Source of the DNA: Anaerolineales bacterium UBA3940
GTDB lineage: Bacteria; Chloroflexota; Anaerolineae; Aggregatilineales; UBA3940
Assembly: GCA_002385675.1 (NCBI GenBank)
Contig: DGDY01000192.1
Span: forward strand, 1-36,645
Direction: 5' to 3'
Length of the DNA stretch: 36,645 nucleotides
Below the pieces are notes generated by a model. That model saw nothing but the letters and a program-made list of their open reading frames with translations, was not told where the DNA came from and did no database searches. The stretch's first letter is position 1. Each line of letters opens with the position of its first letter. Below are positions 26,698 through 35,705 of this stretch, in pieces. The translations under genes and the position numbers were made by a program.

Positions 26698-26791
26698 AAC
26701 CCCCTCCGGCAGGGCTTCGCTTACGCGAACCCCGCCACCTCCCCCTTGCAAGGGGGAGGTGAGCTCCCGCCGGGGCGCTCGGAGGGGGGTT
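26698..26791. repeat. Palindromic repeat, family B copy
   Basis: Outer arms AACCCCCTCC (26698-26707) and GGAGGGGGGTT (26781-26791) surround a perfect 24-bp palindrome (26737-26760) with TTGCAA at its centre. This is the same core as at 10641-10673. It lies between the convergent RIO kinase and RibD-like genes. Confidence 0.85.
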
Positions 26792-26803
26792 ATGCCGTGC
26801 GTC

Positions 26804-27637
26804 TCACGCGCCTGCCCGCTCATACGACACGAAAATCTGCCCGACGCCGTCGAAGGCGTGCGGATCGTAGTACAGTGACCGCAGCCGTAAGTCGGTGGGC
26901 GGGTCGAGCGCCGTACCCTCGACGATGCTGGAGAACGGGCTACCCCCCAGCAACCGCCCGGCGAGTGTCAGGTACAGGCGGTCGAGCCGCCGCGCCCCGA
27001 CCAGCATGTGCATCACCTTTGGCCCGGTCGTCGAGTAGACAAGCCGGTAGCCCCGCTCGGAGAGCGCGCCGACGAGCCGCCCTCCGTCCACGTCCGACTC
27101 ACCCGCGACGATCACCTCGCCAAGCTGCCGCTCAAGCTCGCGCACGCGCTCCGGGTCGGCGCTGCCCGTCGTAAAGACCAGCACGCGCCGTCCCCCGTCG
27201 ACCAGCGCCGGGGGGATCGGGAAGCGCAGGCTGCGGCTCACCACGGCGAGGTCCGGCAGCGGTGGGAGGCCCTGCTCCTCCCGCCATGTGCGCAGGTCGG
27301 CGAACTGCGGGTCGTCGTACACGCGCAGGATCTCCTGCGCCTGCCCCGTGCCGTAATCCCGCAGATAGCGCCCGCTCGTGATGAGCACGTCTGCCTGCAC
27401 GGCAAGCTCCTGAAAGAGCCGCCAGTCACGCGGGTTGGCGATCTGCTCGGGGACCGTCATACCGCCGTCAGGGCGGAGCACCGCGATCCGCCCGTCGAGG
27501 CTGGCGATAAAGTTGGTGTAGACGAACGCTTCACCCTCCGCTCCGGCATGGTCGCGCAGGCCCTCGCGCAGATACAGCCCGGTCAGCGGCTCCTCACGGG
27601 CCGGGAGCGGGTACAGGCGCAGAATAGAATCGCTCAT
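26804..27637 (-). CDS. RibD C-terminal-domain / dihydrofolate reductase-like protein
   Basis: A 277-residue NADPH-dependent reductase-fold protein. FVYTNFIASLDGRIAV (38-53) is the usual RibD_C start; ITSGRYLRDYG and the glycine-rich STTGPKVMHMLVGARRLDRLYLT-type end follow, as in 5-amino-6-ribosylaminouracil reductases. The deaminase domain of full RibD is missing and no other rib genes are nearby, so it may reduce a pterin-like or other substrate rather than serve riboflavin synthesis. ATG 27637 lacks a clear ribosome site. It stands alone, convergent with the RIO kinase across a repeat. Confidence 0.8.
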   Translation of the reverse strand: MSDSILRLYPLPAREEPLTGLYLREGLRDHAGAEGEAFVYTNFIASLDGRIAVLRPDGGMTVPEQIANPRDWRLFQELAVQADVLITSGRYLRDYGTGQAQEILRVYDDPQFADLRTWREEQGLPPLPDLAVVSRSLRFPIPPALVDGGRRVLVFTTGSADPERVRELERQLGEVIVAGESDVDGGRLVGALSERGYRLVYSTTGPKVMHMLVGARRLDRLYLTLAGRLLGGSPFSSIVEGTALDPPTDLRLRSLYYDPHAFDGVGQIFVSYERAGA

Positions 27638-27864
27638 ATGGGGCTGGCAGCCTTTCTGGTAGTCTGCACAGGCGGTGCGGCCCGCGCTGCAGACACCCTG
27701 ACGATGCTCTCATTGTCTAAACAACTGCTTGTAGCTAGACTATAACCATCGCTCGTTCCGGAGCACATGTGAACAACTCTAGAGTCTCGCAGCAGCGCTG
27801 GCCGGTGCTCGTTGGTGAGCGCCGCGCCGGTGTTGTTTCATGCGAGCAGGCCACATAACCGGGA

Positions 27865-30237
27865 ATGAAAACCCTCCAGCGCGTGCGCGGTAGAGTCTCG
27901 GCGATCATCGTCGTGCTCTTTCTGCTGATCATTTATACGACGAGCCTGTATAGCTATCTCCTTTTCCACAGCCTGGCCGAGATGTGCTCCATCGTGGTGG
28001 CGGTTGGTGTGTTCATGCTCGCCTGGAACTCACGCCGCTACCTCGACAATAATTACCTGCTGTTTATTGGTATTGGCTACCTGTTCGTCGCCATGCTCGA
28101 CCTGCTGCACACGCTCGCCTATCAGGGGATGGGCGTGTTTCACGAGCCGGGCGCGAACCTCGCCACGCAGTTGTGGCTTGCCGCTCGCTACGTGCAGAGC
28201 GGCACGCTGCTGTTCGGGTTGCTGTTCGTCAAACGCTCCTTCAGGCCGCGCCTGGTATGGGTTGTCTACATCGCTGTGACCGGCCTGCTGATCGCCTCCA
28301 TCTTCGTGTGGGACATCTTCCCTGCGGCCTTCGTCGATGGGCAGGGCCTTACGCCGTTCAAGATCATCAGCGAGTACTTCATTTCGTCAGCGCTGATCGC
28401 TGCAAGCGTCCTGATGCTGGCCCAGCGTGAGGCGTTCGACTCCGAGGTGTTGAGCCTGCTGGCGCTGTCGCTCGCCGTGACCGCGCTCTCGGAGCTGATG
28501 TTCACGCTGTACATCAGCGTGTACGACATCGCGAACATGATCGGCCACCTGCTCAAGATCGTCGCCGTCTACTTCCTCTACCGCGCGATTGTGCAGACCG
28601 GGCTTGTGCGCCCCTACGGGGTGATGTTCCGCAATCTGCAGGACGCCGAGCGGCGCTATCGCTACCTGTTTAACGACGCGCCGGTGATGTACGCTACGCT
28701 GAGCAACGGTCCCGGCGAGACGGTGATCACCGGGTGCAACAACCTGTTCCTCAGCACGCTCGGCTACGAGCGGAGCGAGGTCATCGGCCAGCCGCTCGCT
28801 AGGTTCTACGCACCGCCCTCGCGTGAGAAGCTCGATGGTGGGCGCGAGCAGGTTCCGCCCGCCGAGCAGCACCTGCAGGAGCGGATGCTGCTGACGAAGT
28901 CGGGCGAGGTGGTCTGCACGCTGATGCACGTCAGCGCGGAGCGCGCTCCGGACGGCACAACGAGCGAGATCCTTGTGGCGTACACCGACATCACCGAGCG
29001 CAAGCAGGTAGAGCAGGCGGAGCGTGAGCAGCGCCGCCTTGCCGAGGCGCTGATGGACATCAGCGCGGCGCTCAACAGCTCGCTGGAGCTGGATGTCGTG
29101 CTGGACCGTATTCTGGCGAACGTCGGTCATGTCGTCCCGCATGACGCAGCGAACATCATGCTGCTCGACGACGGCATCGCCCGCGTGGTGCGTTACAAGG
29201 GCTACGAGGCGGACGTACAGCGTCACATCGACAACGTGCAGTTCAGGCTCTCCGAGACGCCCGTCCTCCGGCGGATTGTGGAGACGGGGAAGCCGATTGT
29301 CGTGCCGGACGTGAAGCAGGAGCCGGACTGGGTGGAGACGCCCTCCACAGCGGCGATCCGCTCTTACGCCGCCGCGCCGATCCGCTATCAGGATCGCGTC
29401 ATCGGCTTTGTCAACCTCGACAGCCTCTCGCCCAACAGCTTCACCGAGCGCGACGCCGAGCGCCTGCTGGCCTTCGCAAGCAGTGCGGCGATCGCGCTGC
29501 GCAACGCGCAGCTTTACCGCGAGGCGCAGGAGGCGCGCCAGCAGGCGGAGCGGGCCGACCAGACCAAGCTGCGCTTCCTCGGCATGGTTTCGCACGAACT
29601 GCGCACACCGCTCACGTCCATCCAGGGCTTTGCGAGCACGCTCCTCGCGCCCGATGTCGAGTGGTCGCCGGAGGATCAGCGCGACTTCATCGAGACGATC
29701 AACAGCGAGGCGGACCGGCTCGGCGAGCTGATCGACCAGCTTCTCGACTTCTCGCGCATCGAGTCGGGCAAGCTGTCGGTCGAGCTTCAGCCGGAGAGGC
29801 TCCAGTATGCGCTGGCGGAGCACAGTTCGCTTCTCACGATGCTGGCCCCCGACCACCTCGTCAACATGTCCATCCCCGACGACCTGCCGCCCGTGAAGGC
29901 GGACATCCGGCGCATTGTGCAGGTACTTTCCAACCTCATCGGCAACGCGGCCAAGTACGCGCCGCCGGGCACCACGATCACGATTGCGGCGGAGCACGAT
30001 GGTCGCTCGGTCGTGGTCAGCGTGTGCGACGAGGGGCCGGGCATCCCCCCGGAGGAGAGCGAGTCGGTCTTTGAGCCGTTTACGCGGCTGCGCGAGCTTT
30101 CCGACGGCGACATGAAAGGTTCCGGGCTGGGGCTGGCTATCTGCCGGGGCATCATTGAGGCGCATGGCGGGCGCATCTGGGTTGCGGAGCGCGAGCCTCC
30201 CGGCGCGATGGTCTGCTTCAGCCTGCCCCTGGCCTGA
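27865..30237 (+). CDS. MASE3-PAS-GAF sensor histidine kinase
   Basis: A 790-residue membrane kinase. The N-terminal MASE3 sensor (about 10-245; FVAMLDLLHTLAYQGMGVF is typical) has seven or eight helices. It is followed by PAS (about 262-380), GAF (about 400-545), HisKA with H577 (GMVSHELRTPLTS) and HATPase_c with NLIGNAAKYAPPG, DEGPGIP and GSGLGLA. All kinase boxes are intact. There is no neighbouring response regulator. Its GAF is close to that of the kinase at 13018, sharing GHVVPHDAANIML. The ATG is preceded by only a short GGGA. The signal is unknown. Confidence 0.93.
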   Translation: MKTLQRVRGRVSAIIVVLFLLIIYTTSLYSYLLFHSLAEMCSIVVAVGVFMLAWNSRRYLDNNYLLFIGIGYLFVAMLDLLHTLAYQGMGVFHEPGANLATQLWLAARYVQSGTLLFGLLFVKRSFRPRLVWVVYIAVTGLLIASIFVWDIFPAAFVDGQGLTPFKIISEYFISSALIAASVLMLAQREAFDSEVLSLLALSLAVTALSELMFTLYISVYDIANMIGHLLKIVAVYFLYRAIVQTGLVRPYGVMFRNLQDAERRYRYLFNDAPVMYATLSNGPGETVITGCNNLFLSTLGYERSEVIGQPLARFYAPPSREKLDGGREQVPPAEQHLQERMLLTKSGEVVCTLMHVSAERAPDGTTSEILVAYTDITERKQVEQAEREQRRLAEALMDISAALNSSLELDVVLDRILANVGHVVPHDAANIMLLDDGIARVVRYKGYEADVQRHIDNVQFRLSETPVLRRIVETGKPIVVPDVKQEPDWVETPSTAAIRSYAAAPIRYQDRVIGFVNLDSLSPNSFTERDAERLLAFASSAAIALRNAQLYREAQEARQQAERADQTKLRFLGMVSHELRTPLTSIQGFASTLLAPDVEWSPEDQRDFIETINSEADRLGELIDQLLDFSRIESGKLSVELQPERLQYALAEHSSLLTMLAPDHLVNMSIPDDLPPVKADIRRIVQVLSNLIGNAAKYAPPGTTITIAAEHDGRSVVVSVCDEGPGIPPEESESVFEPFTRLRELSDGDMKGSGLGLAICRGIIEAHGGRIWVAEREPPGAMVCFSLPLA

Positions 30238-30417
30238 CGCGCCGGTTTGACAACCAGCCGGGGTATGGGCACAATAAACGCATCCTCGTGGCGGCTGTAA
30301 ACGGTCTCTCGCCAAGCAGCCGCCCTGCTGTGCCACGCCGCTTGGAACCCTGCGCGCATCGGCGCTGGCCGTTATCCTGGCTGCGCGCGATAGACTTTCT
30401 TCAAGGAGCACTCGAAC

Positions 30418-31056
30418 ATGGACCCCCTCGACGCGATCTACGAAGCCATCCTGGACGGCGACGGCAACCTGGTCGAAGAGCACACCCGCGCCGCCCTTGA
30501 CAGCGGCCAGTCTGCCGACGCGATCCTGAAGCAGGCGCTCATCCCCGCCATGAACGAAGTCGGCGCTCTGTATGAGGCGGGCGAATATTTCGTGCCGGAG
30601 ATGCTCGTAGCCGCCCGCGCGATGAAGGCCGGGCTGGCGGTGATCAAGCCGCTGCTTGTTGACTCGGATGTCGAGCCGGTGGGCAAGGTCGTGATCGGCA
30701 CCGTCAAGGGCGACATGCACGACGTGGGCAAGAACCTAGTGGCGATGATGCTGGAAGGCGCCGGGTTTGAGATCGTCGACCTGGGTATTGACGTGGGCGC
30801 AGAGAAGTTCGTGGCGGCGGTCGAGGAGCATGGCGCAGATGTCGTCGCCATGTCGGCGCTGCTGACCACCACGATGGTCAACATGCGCTCGACGGTCGAG
30901 GCGCTGGAGGCCGCTGGCTTTCGCGATCGGGTGAAGGTCATTGTCGGCGGCGCGCCTGTCTCCGACGAGTTCGCCCGCCAGATCGGCGCGGATGGCTATG
31001 CCGCCGACGCCGGGCAGGCCGCCAAACTCGCGAAGGAACTGGTGGGCGTCGCCTGA
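30418..31056 (+). CDS. Corrinoid (cobalamin-binding) protein of a methyltransferase system
   Basis: A 212-residue two-domain protein: a helical cap (1-85; LIPAMNEVGALYEAGEYFVPEML) and a B12-binding Rossmann domain with D-x-H-x-x-G in KGDMHDVGKN (lower cobalt ligand histidine), SALLTT and GGAPV. Such proteins (MtaC, MtbC and MttC type) carry methyl groups between a substrate methyltransferase and a tetrahydrofolate or CoM methylase. No partner methyltransferase is in the window, so the substrate is unknown. CAAGGAG lies about 10 bases before the ATG. It stands alone, upstream of thiI across 274 bp. Confidence 0.9.
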   Translation: MDPLDAIYEAILDGDGNLVEEHTRAALDSGQSADAILKQALIPAMNEVGALYEAGEYFVPEMLVAARAMKAGLAVIKPLLVDSDVEPVGKVVIGTVKGDMHDVGKNLVAMMLEGAGFEIVDLGIDVGAEKFVAAVEEHGADVVAMSALLTTTMVNMRSTVEALEAAGFRDRVKVIVGGAPVSDEFARQIGADGYAADAGQAAKLAKELVGVA

Positions 31057-31106
31057 GCGGGGAGAGAGTCGCTCCCCATCGCTGCGGCGTACCAGCCGGC
31101 CTGATC

Positions 31107-31139
31107 ACCGTCGACATCCTGCTACCGGATGTCGACGGT
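31107..31139 (+). terminator. Strong 13-bp hairpin downstream of the corrinoid gene
   Basis: ACCGTCGACATCC (31107-31119), loop tgctacc, GGATGTCGACGGT (31127-31139): a perfect stem 50 bp after the stop codon. No T-tract follows. It may end the corrinoid transcript or shape the thiI leader. The remainder of 31057-31330 shows only an AT-rich stretch near 31205-31220 that could hold the thiI promoter. Confidence 0.5.
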
Positions 31140-31330
31140 CTGCATATCTTGCGCCAGCTACGGTGGGGGCATAACCCCGGCGGCAATGTGCGAGATGGGC
31201 CGGATTGTATTAAATTTAAGGTGAACGTTGTCAGCATGGCGCGCCACCGGTGCGCCTTTGTGTCTGTCGCGCGGGGAACCTCGCCCGGCGGCACGCATTG
31301 ACCGTACAGGTAGTGGTATCGAGAGATATG

Positions 31331-32572
31331 ATGAAGACCATTATCGTTCGTTATGCAGAGATCGCGCTGAAGGGCGAGAACCGGCGCGATTTCGAGCGGA
31401 AACTCGCGAAGAATATCCAGCGGACGCTGGGCCTGCCGCGCAACCGGGTGCAGATCCAGCGCGACCAGATCCTGCTGCACATCGAGCCGGAGCGTATCGA
31501 GGAGGCGAAGGCGGGGCTGCGCAAGGTGTTCGGCGTGGCGTGGTTTGCGGAGGTCGCCCGCACCGCGAACGACCTCAACGCGATCCGCGAGACGGTGTAC
31601 GAGGTTGCGGGGCATCTGCTTGGCCCGCAGACCTCGTTCGCGCTGCGCACTCGGCGCTCGAACAAGCACCTGCCCTTTACCAGCCGCGATATCAATTTGC
31701 AGGTCGGGGCGGACCTCCAGCAGCGGACCGGCGCGCCGGTCGACCTGACCACCCCGGACGTGGAGATCCATATCGCGGTGAAGAGCCGCAACACGTTCAT
31801 TTACGCCGCGCGGATCGACGGGCCGGGCGGGCTGCCGGTCGGTACGAACGGGCGCGTGCTGTCGCTGCTCTCGGGCGGGTTCGACTCCATTGCATCGTCG
31901 TACCTGCTTGCCAAGCGCGGCGCGGCGGTCGATTTCCTGCACTTCCACGTCTTCCCGACGAAGGACGGCGTGATGCGGACCAAGATGCCGGGGCTGTGGC
32001 AGACGCTCAGCGAGCACACGCTCTCGCACAGCGTGTACCTGGCGAACTACGCACCGTTCCAGATGGCCGTGCTCGACCTGCCGATGCGCCTGCAGAAGTA
32101 CGAACTGGTGACGTTCCGCCGCGCGATGGTCCGCGTGGGGGAGAAGCTCGCCGAGCGCCTCGGGTATGATGCGCTGGTTCTCGGCGACAGCCTGGGGCAG
32201 GTCGCTTCGCAGACGATGGAGAACATCAGCGCGGTGGACCGGGCGGTGGAGATCCCGATCTTCCGCCCGCTGATCGGCATGGACAAGGTCGAGGTGGTGG
32301 ACCTTGTGCGTGGCATCGGGCTGGAGGAAGCCGCGGCAGCGCCGTACAAGGACTGCTGTTCGATCATTGCACGCCACCCGGCAACCCGGGCACATCTCGA
32401 CCGGGTGCAGGAGATCGAGGAGCGGATCGACATTGAGCGCATTGTCGAGGAGATGGCCGCCACCGTCGAGCGCGTGCCTGCGCGGGCGGGTGAGGCGCTG
32501 CCTGAGGACGGGGCAGACGGCCCGGCCAGGCCACCGCGCACCACGCCGAAATTCATCGTGGATGAGCTGTAG
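31331..32572 (+). CDS. thiI: tRNA 4-thiouridine synthetase ThiI
   Basis: Makes 4-thiouridine at position 8 of tRNA and may supply sulfur for thiamine. The 413-residue protein has the N-terminal ferredoxin-like/THUMP region (RYAEIALKGENRRDFERKL at the start) and the PP-loop adenylation motif LLSGGFDSI, then LGDSLGQVASQTMEN and PYKDCCSII, typical of ThiI. The C-terminal rhodanese domain of the E. coli protein is absent, as in most bacteria. Starts at 31328 and 31331 (ATGATG) are equivalent; GAGAG at 31321 favours 31331. The C-terminus has a short proline-rich tail. Confidence 0.93.
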   Translation: MKTIIVRYAEIALKGENRRDFERKLAKNIQRTLGLPRNRVQIQRDQILLHIEPERIEEAKAGLRKVFGVAWFAEVARTANDLNAIRETVYEVAGHLLGPQTSFALRTRRSNKHLPFTSRDINLQVGADLQQRTGAPVDLTTPDVEIHIAVKSRNTFIYAARIDGPGGLPVGTNGRVLSLLSGGFDSIASSYLLAKRGAAVDFLHFHVFPTKDGVMRTKMPGLWQTLSEHTLSHSVYLANYAPFQMAVLDLPMRLQKYELVTFRRAMVRVGEKLAERLGYDALVLGDSLGQVASQTMENISAVDRAVEIPIFRPLIGMDKVEVVDLVRGIGLEEAAAAPYKDCCSIIARHPATRAHLDRVQEIEERIDIERIVEEMAATVERVPARAGEALPEDGADGPARPPRTTPKFIVDEL

Positions 32573-32621
32573 GGCGGGGTAGCTTCGGATTTATGCGCGA
32601 CGCTTTTTGACGAAAACTACG

Positions 32622-32681
32622 GTAGGGGCGGGTCTAATGATGCGGTCGATGCGGAGCATCGCGCATCACACCCGCTCCTAC
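32622..32681. repeat. 60-bp palindromic repeat, family A copy 3
   Basis: Begins GTAGGGGCGGGTCTAATGAT and ends ACACCCGCTCCTAC, with core GATGCGGAGCATCGCGCATC. It is the reverse orientation of copy 1 and the same orientation as copy 4 at the right edge. It lies between the convergent thiI and sugar kinase genes. Confidence 0.85.
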
Positions 32682-32698
32682 AGAGGTCGTAAACGCAT

Positions 32699-32725
32699 CG
32701 GAGCCGCGAATATCTCGCGGCTCCG
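32699..32725. terminator. 11-bp hairpin between thiI and the sugar kinase
   Basis: CGGAGCCGCGA (32699-32709), loop atatc, TCGCGGCTCCG (32715-32725). It is 30 bp after the end of the kinase gene on the minus strand. No clear T-tract is seen on either side, so termination is inferred from position. Confidence 0.5.
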
Positions 32726-32755
32726 GTTGCTATCTCACCTCAGTTGCCAGACTGC

Positions 32756-34309
32756 TTACTTCTGCTTGGCGATGTGGCGGCACATGTCGTGCATCAGTTC
32801 CTGCATCTGCGGGTAGGTGCAGATGTACTTATCCACGAAGAACTGGTACTGCTCGTGCCGCTCGGGGTTGGGCTCGATGCGGTCGGTGACGCGCACCATG
32901 GCGTTGCACGCCTCGGCGATCGAGTCGTAGACGCCCGCGCCAAGCGCCGCGCAGATGCAACCGCCGAGGATCGCCGCCGAAGTACCGGCTTCCGTCAGCG
33001 TGATGGGCGTGTTGCTCACGTCCGCGTGGATCTGCATCCACATCGGGCTCTTGGTCGGGCCGCCCGCCGCCACAAGCTCCTTTACCTCGTAGCCGTGCTC
33101 GCGCATCGTCCGGAGGATGTGCTCGGTGCCGTAGGCGATGCCCTCGATGATCGCGCGGTAGACGTGTGCCGGGGTGTGCGACAGGGTGAAGCCCCACATC
33201 ATGCCGCGCGCTTCCGGGTCGACGTACGGGGTGCGGTTCCCCTGCCAGTAGTCTAGCACGATCAGGCCATCGGAGCCGGGCGGCAGCTTCTCGGCTTCCG
33301 CTGTCAGCAGGTCATACGCGCTGACGCCCTTCGCCTCGGCAGCCTGAATGTACTGTGTGGCGAAGTTGTCACGGAACCAGCGCACGATCGAGCCGGTCGA
33401 GATCTGCCCGCCCTCGACGGTGTACTGGCCCGGAACCAGCGCGTGCGGGTACGTCCCGAAGATGCCCTTGCCGTGGAAGTCGTAGGCCGCCTGCCCCAGC
33501 AGCAGGTGCGACGAGCCGACGATGAAGGCCATCTTGCCCGGCTCGACCACGTTCAGGCCGAACATCGCGATGAAGGCATCCGCGCCGCCCTGAGCGACCG
33601 GGATGCCGGGCTTCAGCCCGAACTCGGCGGCGACATCCGCGCGCAGCGTGCCGACGACCTCGCCCAGGTTCAGGATGCGCTGCGGGAACTTCTCCAGCGC
33701 ATCCTCCAGCCCGATCCCGGTGTAGAAGTCGCGGGGGAAGCCGCCCTCGTCCTGGTTGTAGTACCAGCGCACCGTCACGTTGTTGATGCTGCCGACCCAC
33801 TCGCCGGTCAGACGGTGGAAGAACCAGTCGTTGAACTCACCGAGGTGGGCGGTCTTTTCCCAGACCTCCGGCTCGTTCTCCTTGACCCACAGGGCCTTGC
33901 AGGGCATCCACTCCGCCGAGACGTTGCCATAGCCGTTGTACTTGAGGGCATCGTAGCCGCTGGCGGCGATGCGCCGGGCCTGGTCGGCGGCGCGCACGTC
34001 CATCCAGATAATTGCCGGGCGAAGCGGCTGGAACTGCTCATCGAGGAAGACGACCGAGCAGCAGGTGAAGTCGCCGCTAATGCCGACAATAGACTCCGGG
34101 TCCAGGCCGGACTGCTCTACTGTGCCGCGTATGGCACCAACAATCGAGGCCCACCACTCGTCGGGGCGCTGCTCTGCCCAGCCGGGTTTGGGGTGGCGCA
34201 GCGGGTAGGGTTCAGCATGCGTTGCAACGAGCTTGCCGTCGGCACTGAAGATAGCCGCACGGGCGCTCTCCGTCCCACAGTCGATGCTTATTAGGTAAGT
34301 GTCTGACAT
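32756..34309 (-). CDS. FGGY-family carbohydrate kinase
   Basis: A 517-residue sugar kinase that phosphorylates a pentulose or related sugar with ATP. Features are the phosphate-binding ISIDCGTESARAAIF (8-22), IIWMDVRA, the glycine-rich AQGGADAFIAMFG, IVGSSHLLLG, and the C-terminal GGPTKSPMWMQIHADV and AGTSAAILGG of the family. The sequence looks closer to ribulokinase/YgcE-like members than to glycerol or xylulose kinases, but the substrate is not assigned. GAGGG lies before the ATG. It is a single gene diverging from the glycosyltransferases. Confidence 0.9.
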   Translation of the reverse strand: MSDTYLISIDCGTESARAAIFSADGKLVATHAEPYPLRHPKPGWAEQRPDEWWASIVGAIRGTVEQSGLDPESIVGISGDFTCCSVVFLDEQFQPLRPAIIWMDVRAADQARRIAASGYDALKYNGYGNVSAEWMPCKALWVKENEPEVWEKTAHLGEFNDWFFHRLTGEWVGSINNVTVRWYYNQDEGGFPRDFYTGIGLEDALEKFPQRILNLGEVVGTLRADVAAEFGLKPGIPVAQGGADAFIAMFGLNVVEPGKMAFIVGSSHLLLGQAAYDFHGKGIFGTYPHALVPGQYTVEGGQISTGSIVRWFRDNFATQYIQAAEAKGVSAYDLLTAEAEKLPPGSDGLIVLDYWQGNRTPYVDPEARGMMWGFTLSHTPAHVYRAIIEGIAYGTEHILRTMREHGYEVKELVAAGGPTKSPMWMQIHADVSNTPITLTEAGTSAAILGGCICAALGAGVYDSIAEACNAMVRVTDRIEPNPERHEQYQFFVDKYICTYPQMQELMHDMCRHIAKQK

Positions 34310-34350
34310 TGGGGATCCCTCGTTATGCAGAAGGTGCGGAAACGTACCCT

Positions 34351-34395
34351 ATCATACCACACCCGGACAACATCCCGACAATTCACATATGTGAA
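34351..34395 (-). promoter_or_regulatory. Promoter of the sugar kinase with adjoining palindrome
   Basis: On the minus strand, TATGAT (34356-34351) has TTGTCG (34381-34376) 19 bp upstream, a long spacer. A perfect 14-bp palindrome TTCACATATGTGAA (34382-34395) directly adjoins the -35, centred near -44, a common position for an activator. It shares TCACA/TGTGA halves with the site near 7180-7206. Confidence 0.4.
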
Positions 34396-34430
34396 GGTTG
34401 CCGATAACCGGGGAATTGGCGCAATTTCCC

Positions 34431-34459
34431 TTCCGCGAATGTGACTTCAGTACTATAAT
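34431..34459 (+). promoter_or_regulatory. Possible promoter of the glycosyltransferase pair
   Basis: TATAAT (34454-34459) is perfect; the -35, TTCCGC (34431-34436), is weak at 17-bp spacing. Transcription from about 34466 would make GTG 34500 the first usable start. Confidence 0.45.
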
Positions 34460-34499
34460 GGCAGCCAGTTACCTCTACTACTACCAGGACTGCACCACC

Positions 34500-35705
34500 G
34501 TGAAGATCATCGTCTGTCACAACTACTATCGCGAACCGGGTGGGGAAGATCAGTGCGTGCCAATGGAGATTGCGCTGCTGCGCAAGCATGGCCACGAGGT
34601 TATCGAGTTTGCCGTGCGCAGCAGCGACCTCGACGACAGTGTGCATGCCCGCCTGACGCTCGGCAGGCGGCTGCTGCTGTCGCCTACTGTCATTCGCCGC
34701 ACGATTGACCTCGTCCGCAAGGAGCAGCCGGACGTCGTCCACGTCCACAACGTTTTCCCTCTGTTGACCCCATCTCTTTACATTGGCCTGGCACGAGCGG
34801 GCGTCCCTGTCGTGCAGACCGTGCACAACTATCGCTTCATATGCCCGAACGGCCTGTTCTACTCTGAGGGCCATGTTTGCCGGCTTTGCGCCGGAAAGAA
34901 CTTCTCACATGCCATCCGGCATCGATGCCTGCACGGTAGCCTCGCTCAGACGGTCGCCTACGCTGCCAGCCTCCAGCTTCACTGGCTGCTCGGCACCTTC
35001 CCCGGCAAGCTGGGGCTTCTCGCCGCGCTCTCGCCCTTTGTCGCCGAACAGCTCGCGCAGCGCATCGGCAGCCGCGAGCGCATCCGCGTGCTGCCGAACT
35101 TCATCGACACCACGCCCTTCACGCCTCAATCCGAGGGCCGGGAGTACGTGCTGTTCATGGGCCGGCTCTCAGCAGAAAAAGGTGTATGGCAGCTTCTTCG
35201 CGCCGTGCAGGATCTGCCCGACATCCCGGTCAAAATCATGGGTGGCGGGCCGGAAGAGGACGGGCTGCGGGAGGCGATTGAGATGCGCGGGCTGGAGCAC
35301 GTCGAGCTTCTCGGATACCTCGGCGGGGATGCTCGCTTCGATGTGTTGAAGCGGGCGATCTGCCTTGTCGTGCCCTCGCAGAGCCACGAGACGTTCGGGC
35401 GGGTGGTGCTGGAGGCCTACGCGATGGGCGTGCCGGTTATCGCCAGCCGGATGGGCGGCCTGCAGGACCTGGTACACCACGGCGAGACGGGCTTCCTGTT
35501 CGAAGCGGGCGACACAGCCGGGCTGGCGGCGTGCATCCGCGAGATGGTGGACGCGCCGGGGCGGGCCGTGCAGATGGGCCTCGCCGGGCGGCGGCTCGCC
35601 GAGGCGTGCTACAGCCCCGAAGCGCACTACCAGCAGTTGATGGCCCTCTACCGGGAGGTGTGCCAGCCGGAGGTGTACGTATGGGCGCCGGGTCTCTCCC
35701 GCTGA
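34500..35705 (+). CDS. Glycosyltransferase family 4 (GT-B fold)
   Basis: A 401-residue sugar-nucleotide-dependent transferase, probably for cell-surface polysaccharide. The N-terminal domain starts KIIVCHNYYREPGGEDQ, a GGED-type start common in GT4 proteins. The C-terminal domain has FMGRLSAEKGVWQLL, IMGGGPEE and the E-x7-E motif in SHETFGRVVLEAYAMGVPV. A cysteine-rich segment, CPNGLFYSEGHVCRLC, lies near 120-140. GTG 34500 is chosen because the -10 TATAAT overlaps the earlier ATG 34458, and AGGA lies about 10 bases before GTG. Its end overlaps the next gene by 25 bp. Confidence 0.9.
   Translation: MKIIVCHNYYREPGGEDQCVPMEIALLRKHGHEVIEFAVRSSDLDDSVHARLTLGRRLLLSPTVIRRTIDLVRKEQPDVVHVHNVFPLLTPSLYIGLARAGVPVVQTVHNYRFICPNGLFYSEGHVCRLCAGKNFSHAIRHRCLHGSLAQTVAYAASLQLHWLLGTFPGKLGLLAALSPFVAEQLAQRIGSRERIRVLPNFIDTTPFTPQSEGREYVLFMGRLSAEKGVWQLLRAVQDLPDIPVKIMGGGPEEDGLREAIEMRGLEHVELLGYLGGDARFDVLKRAICLVVPSQSHETFGRVVLEAYAMGVPVIASRMGGLQDLVHHGETGFLFEAGDTAGLAACIREMVDAPGRAVQMGLAGRRLAEACYSPEAHYQQLMALYREVCQPEVYVWAPGLSR

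Noticed and set aside
28387..30720. A 777-codon open frame antisense to the second kinase gene
   Set aside because: It is arginine/histidine/aspartate-rich low-complexity translation, a normal by-product of GC-rich coding on the other strand. The sense kinase has full domain structure.
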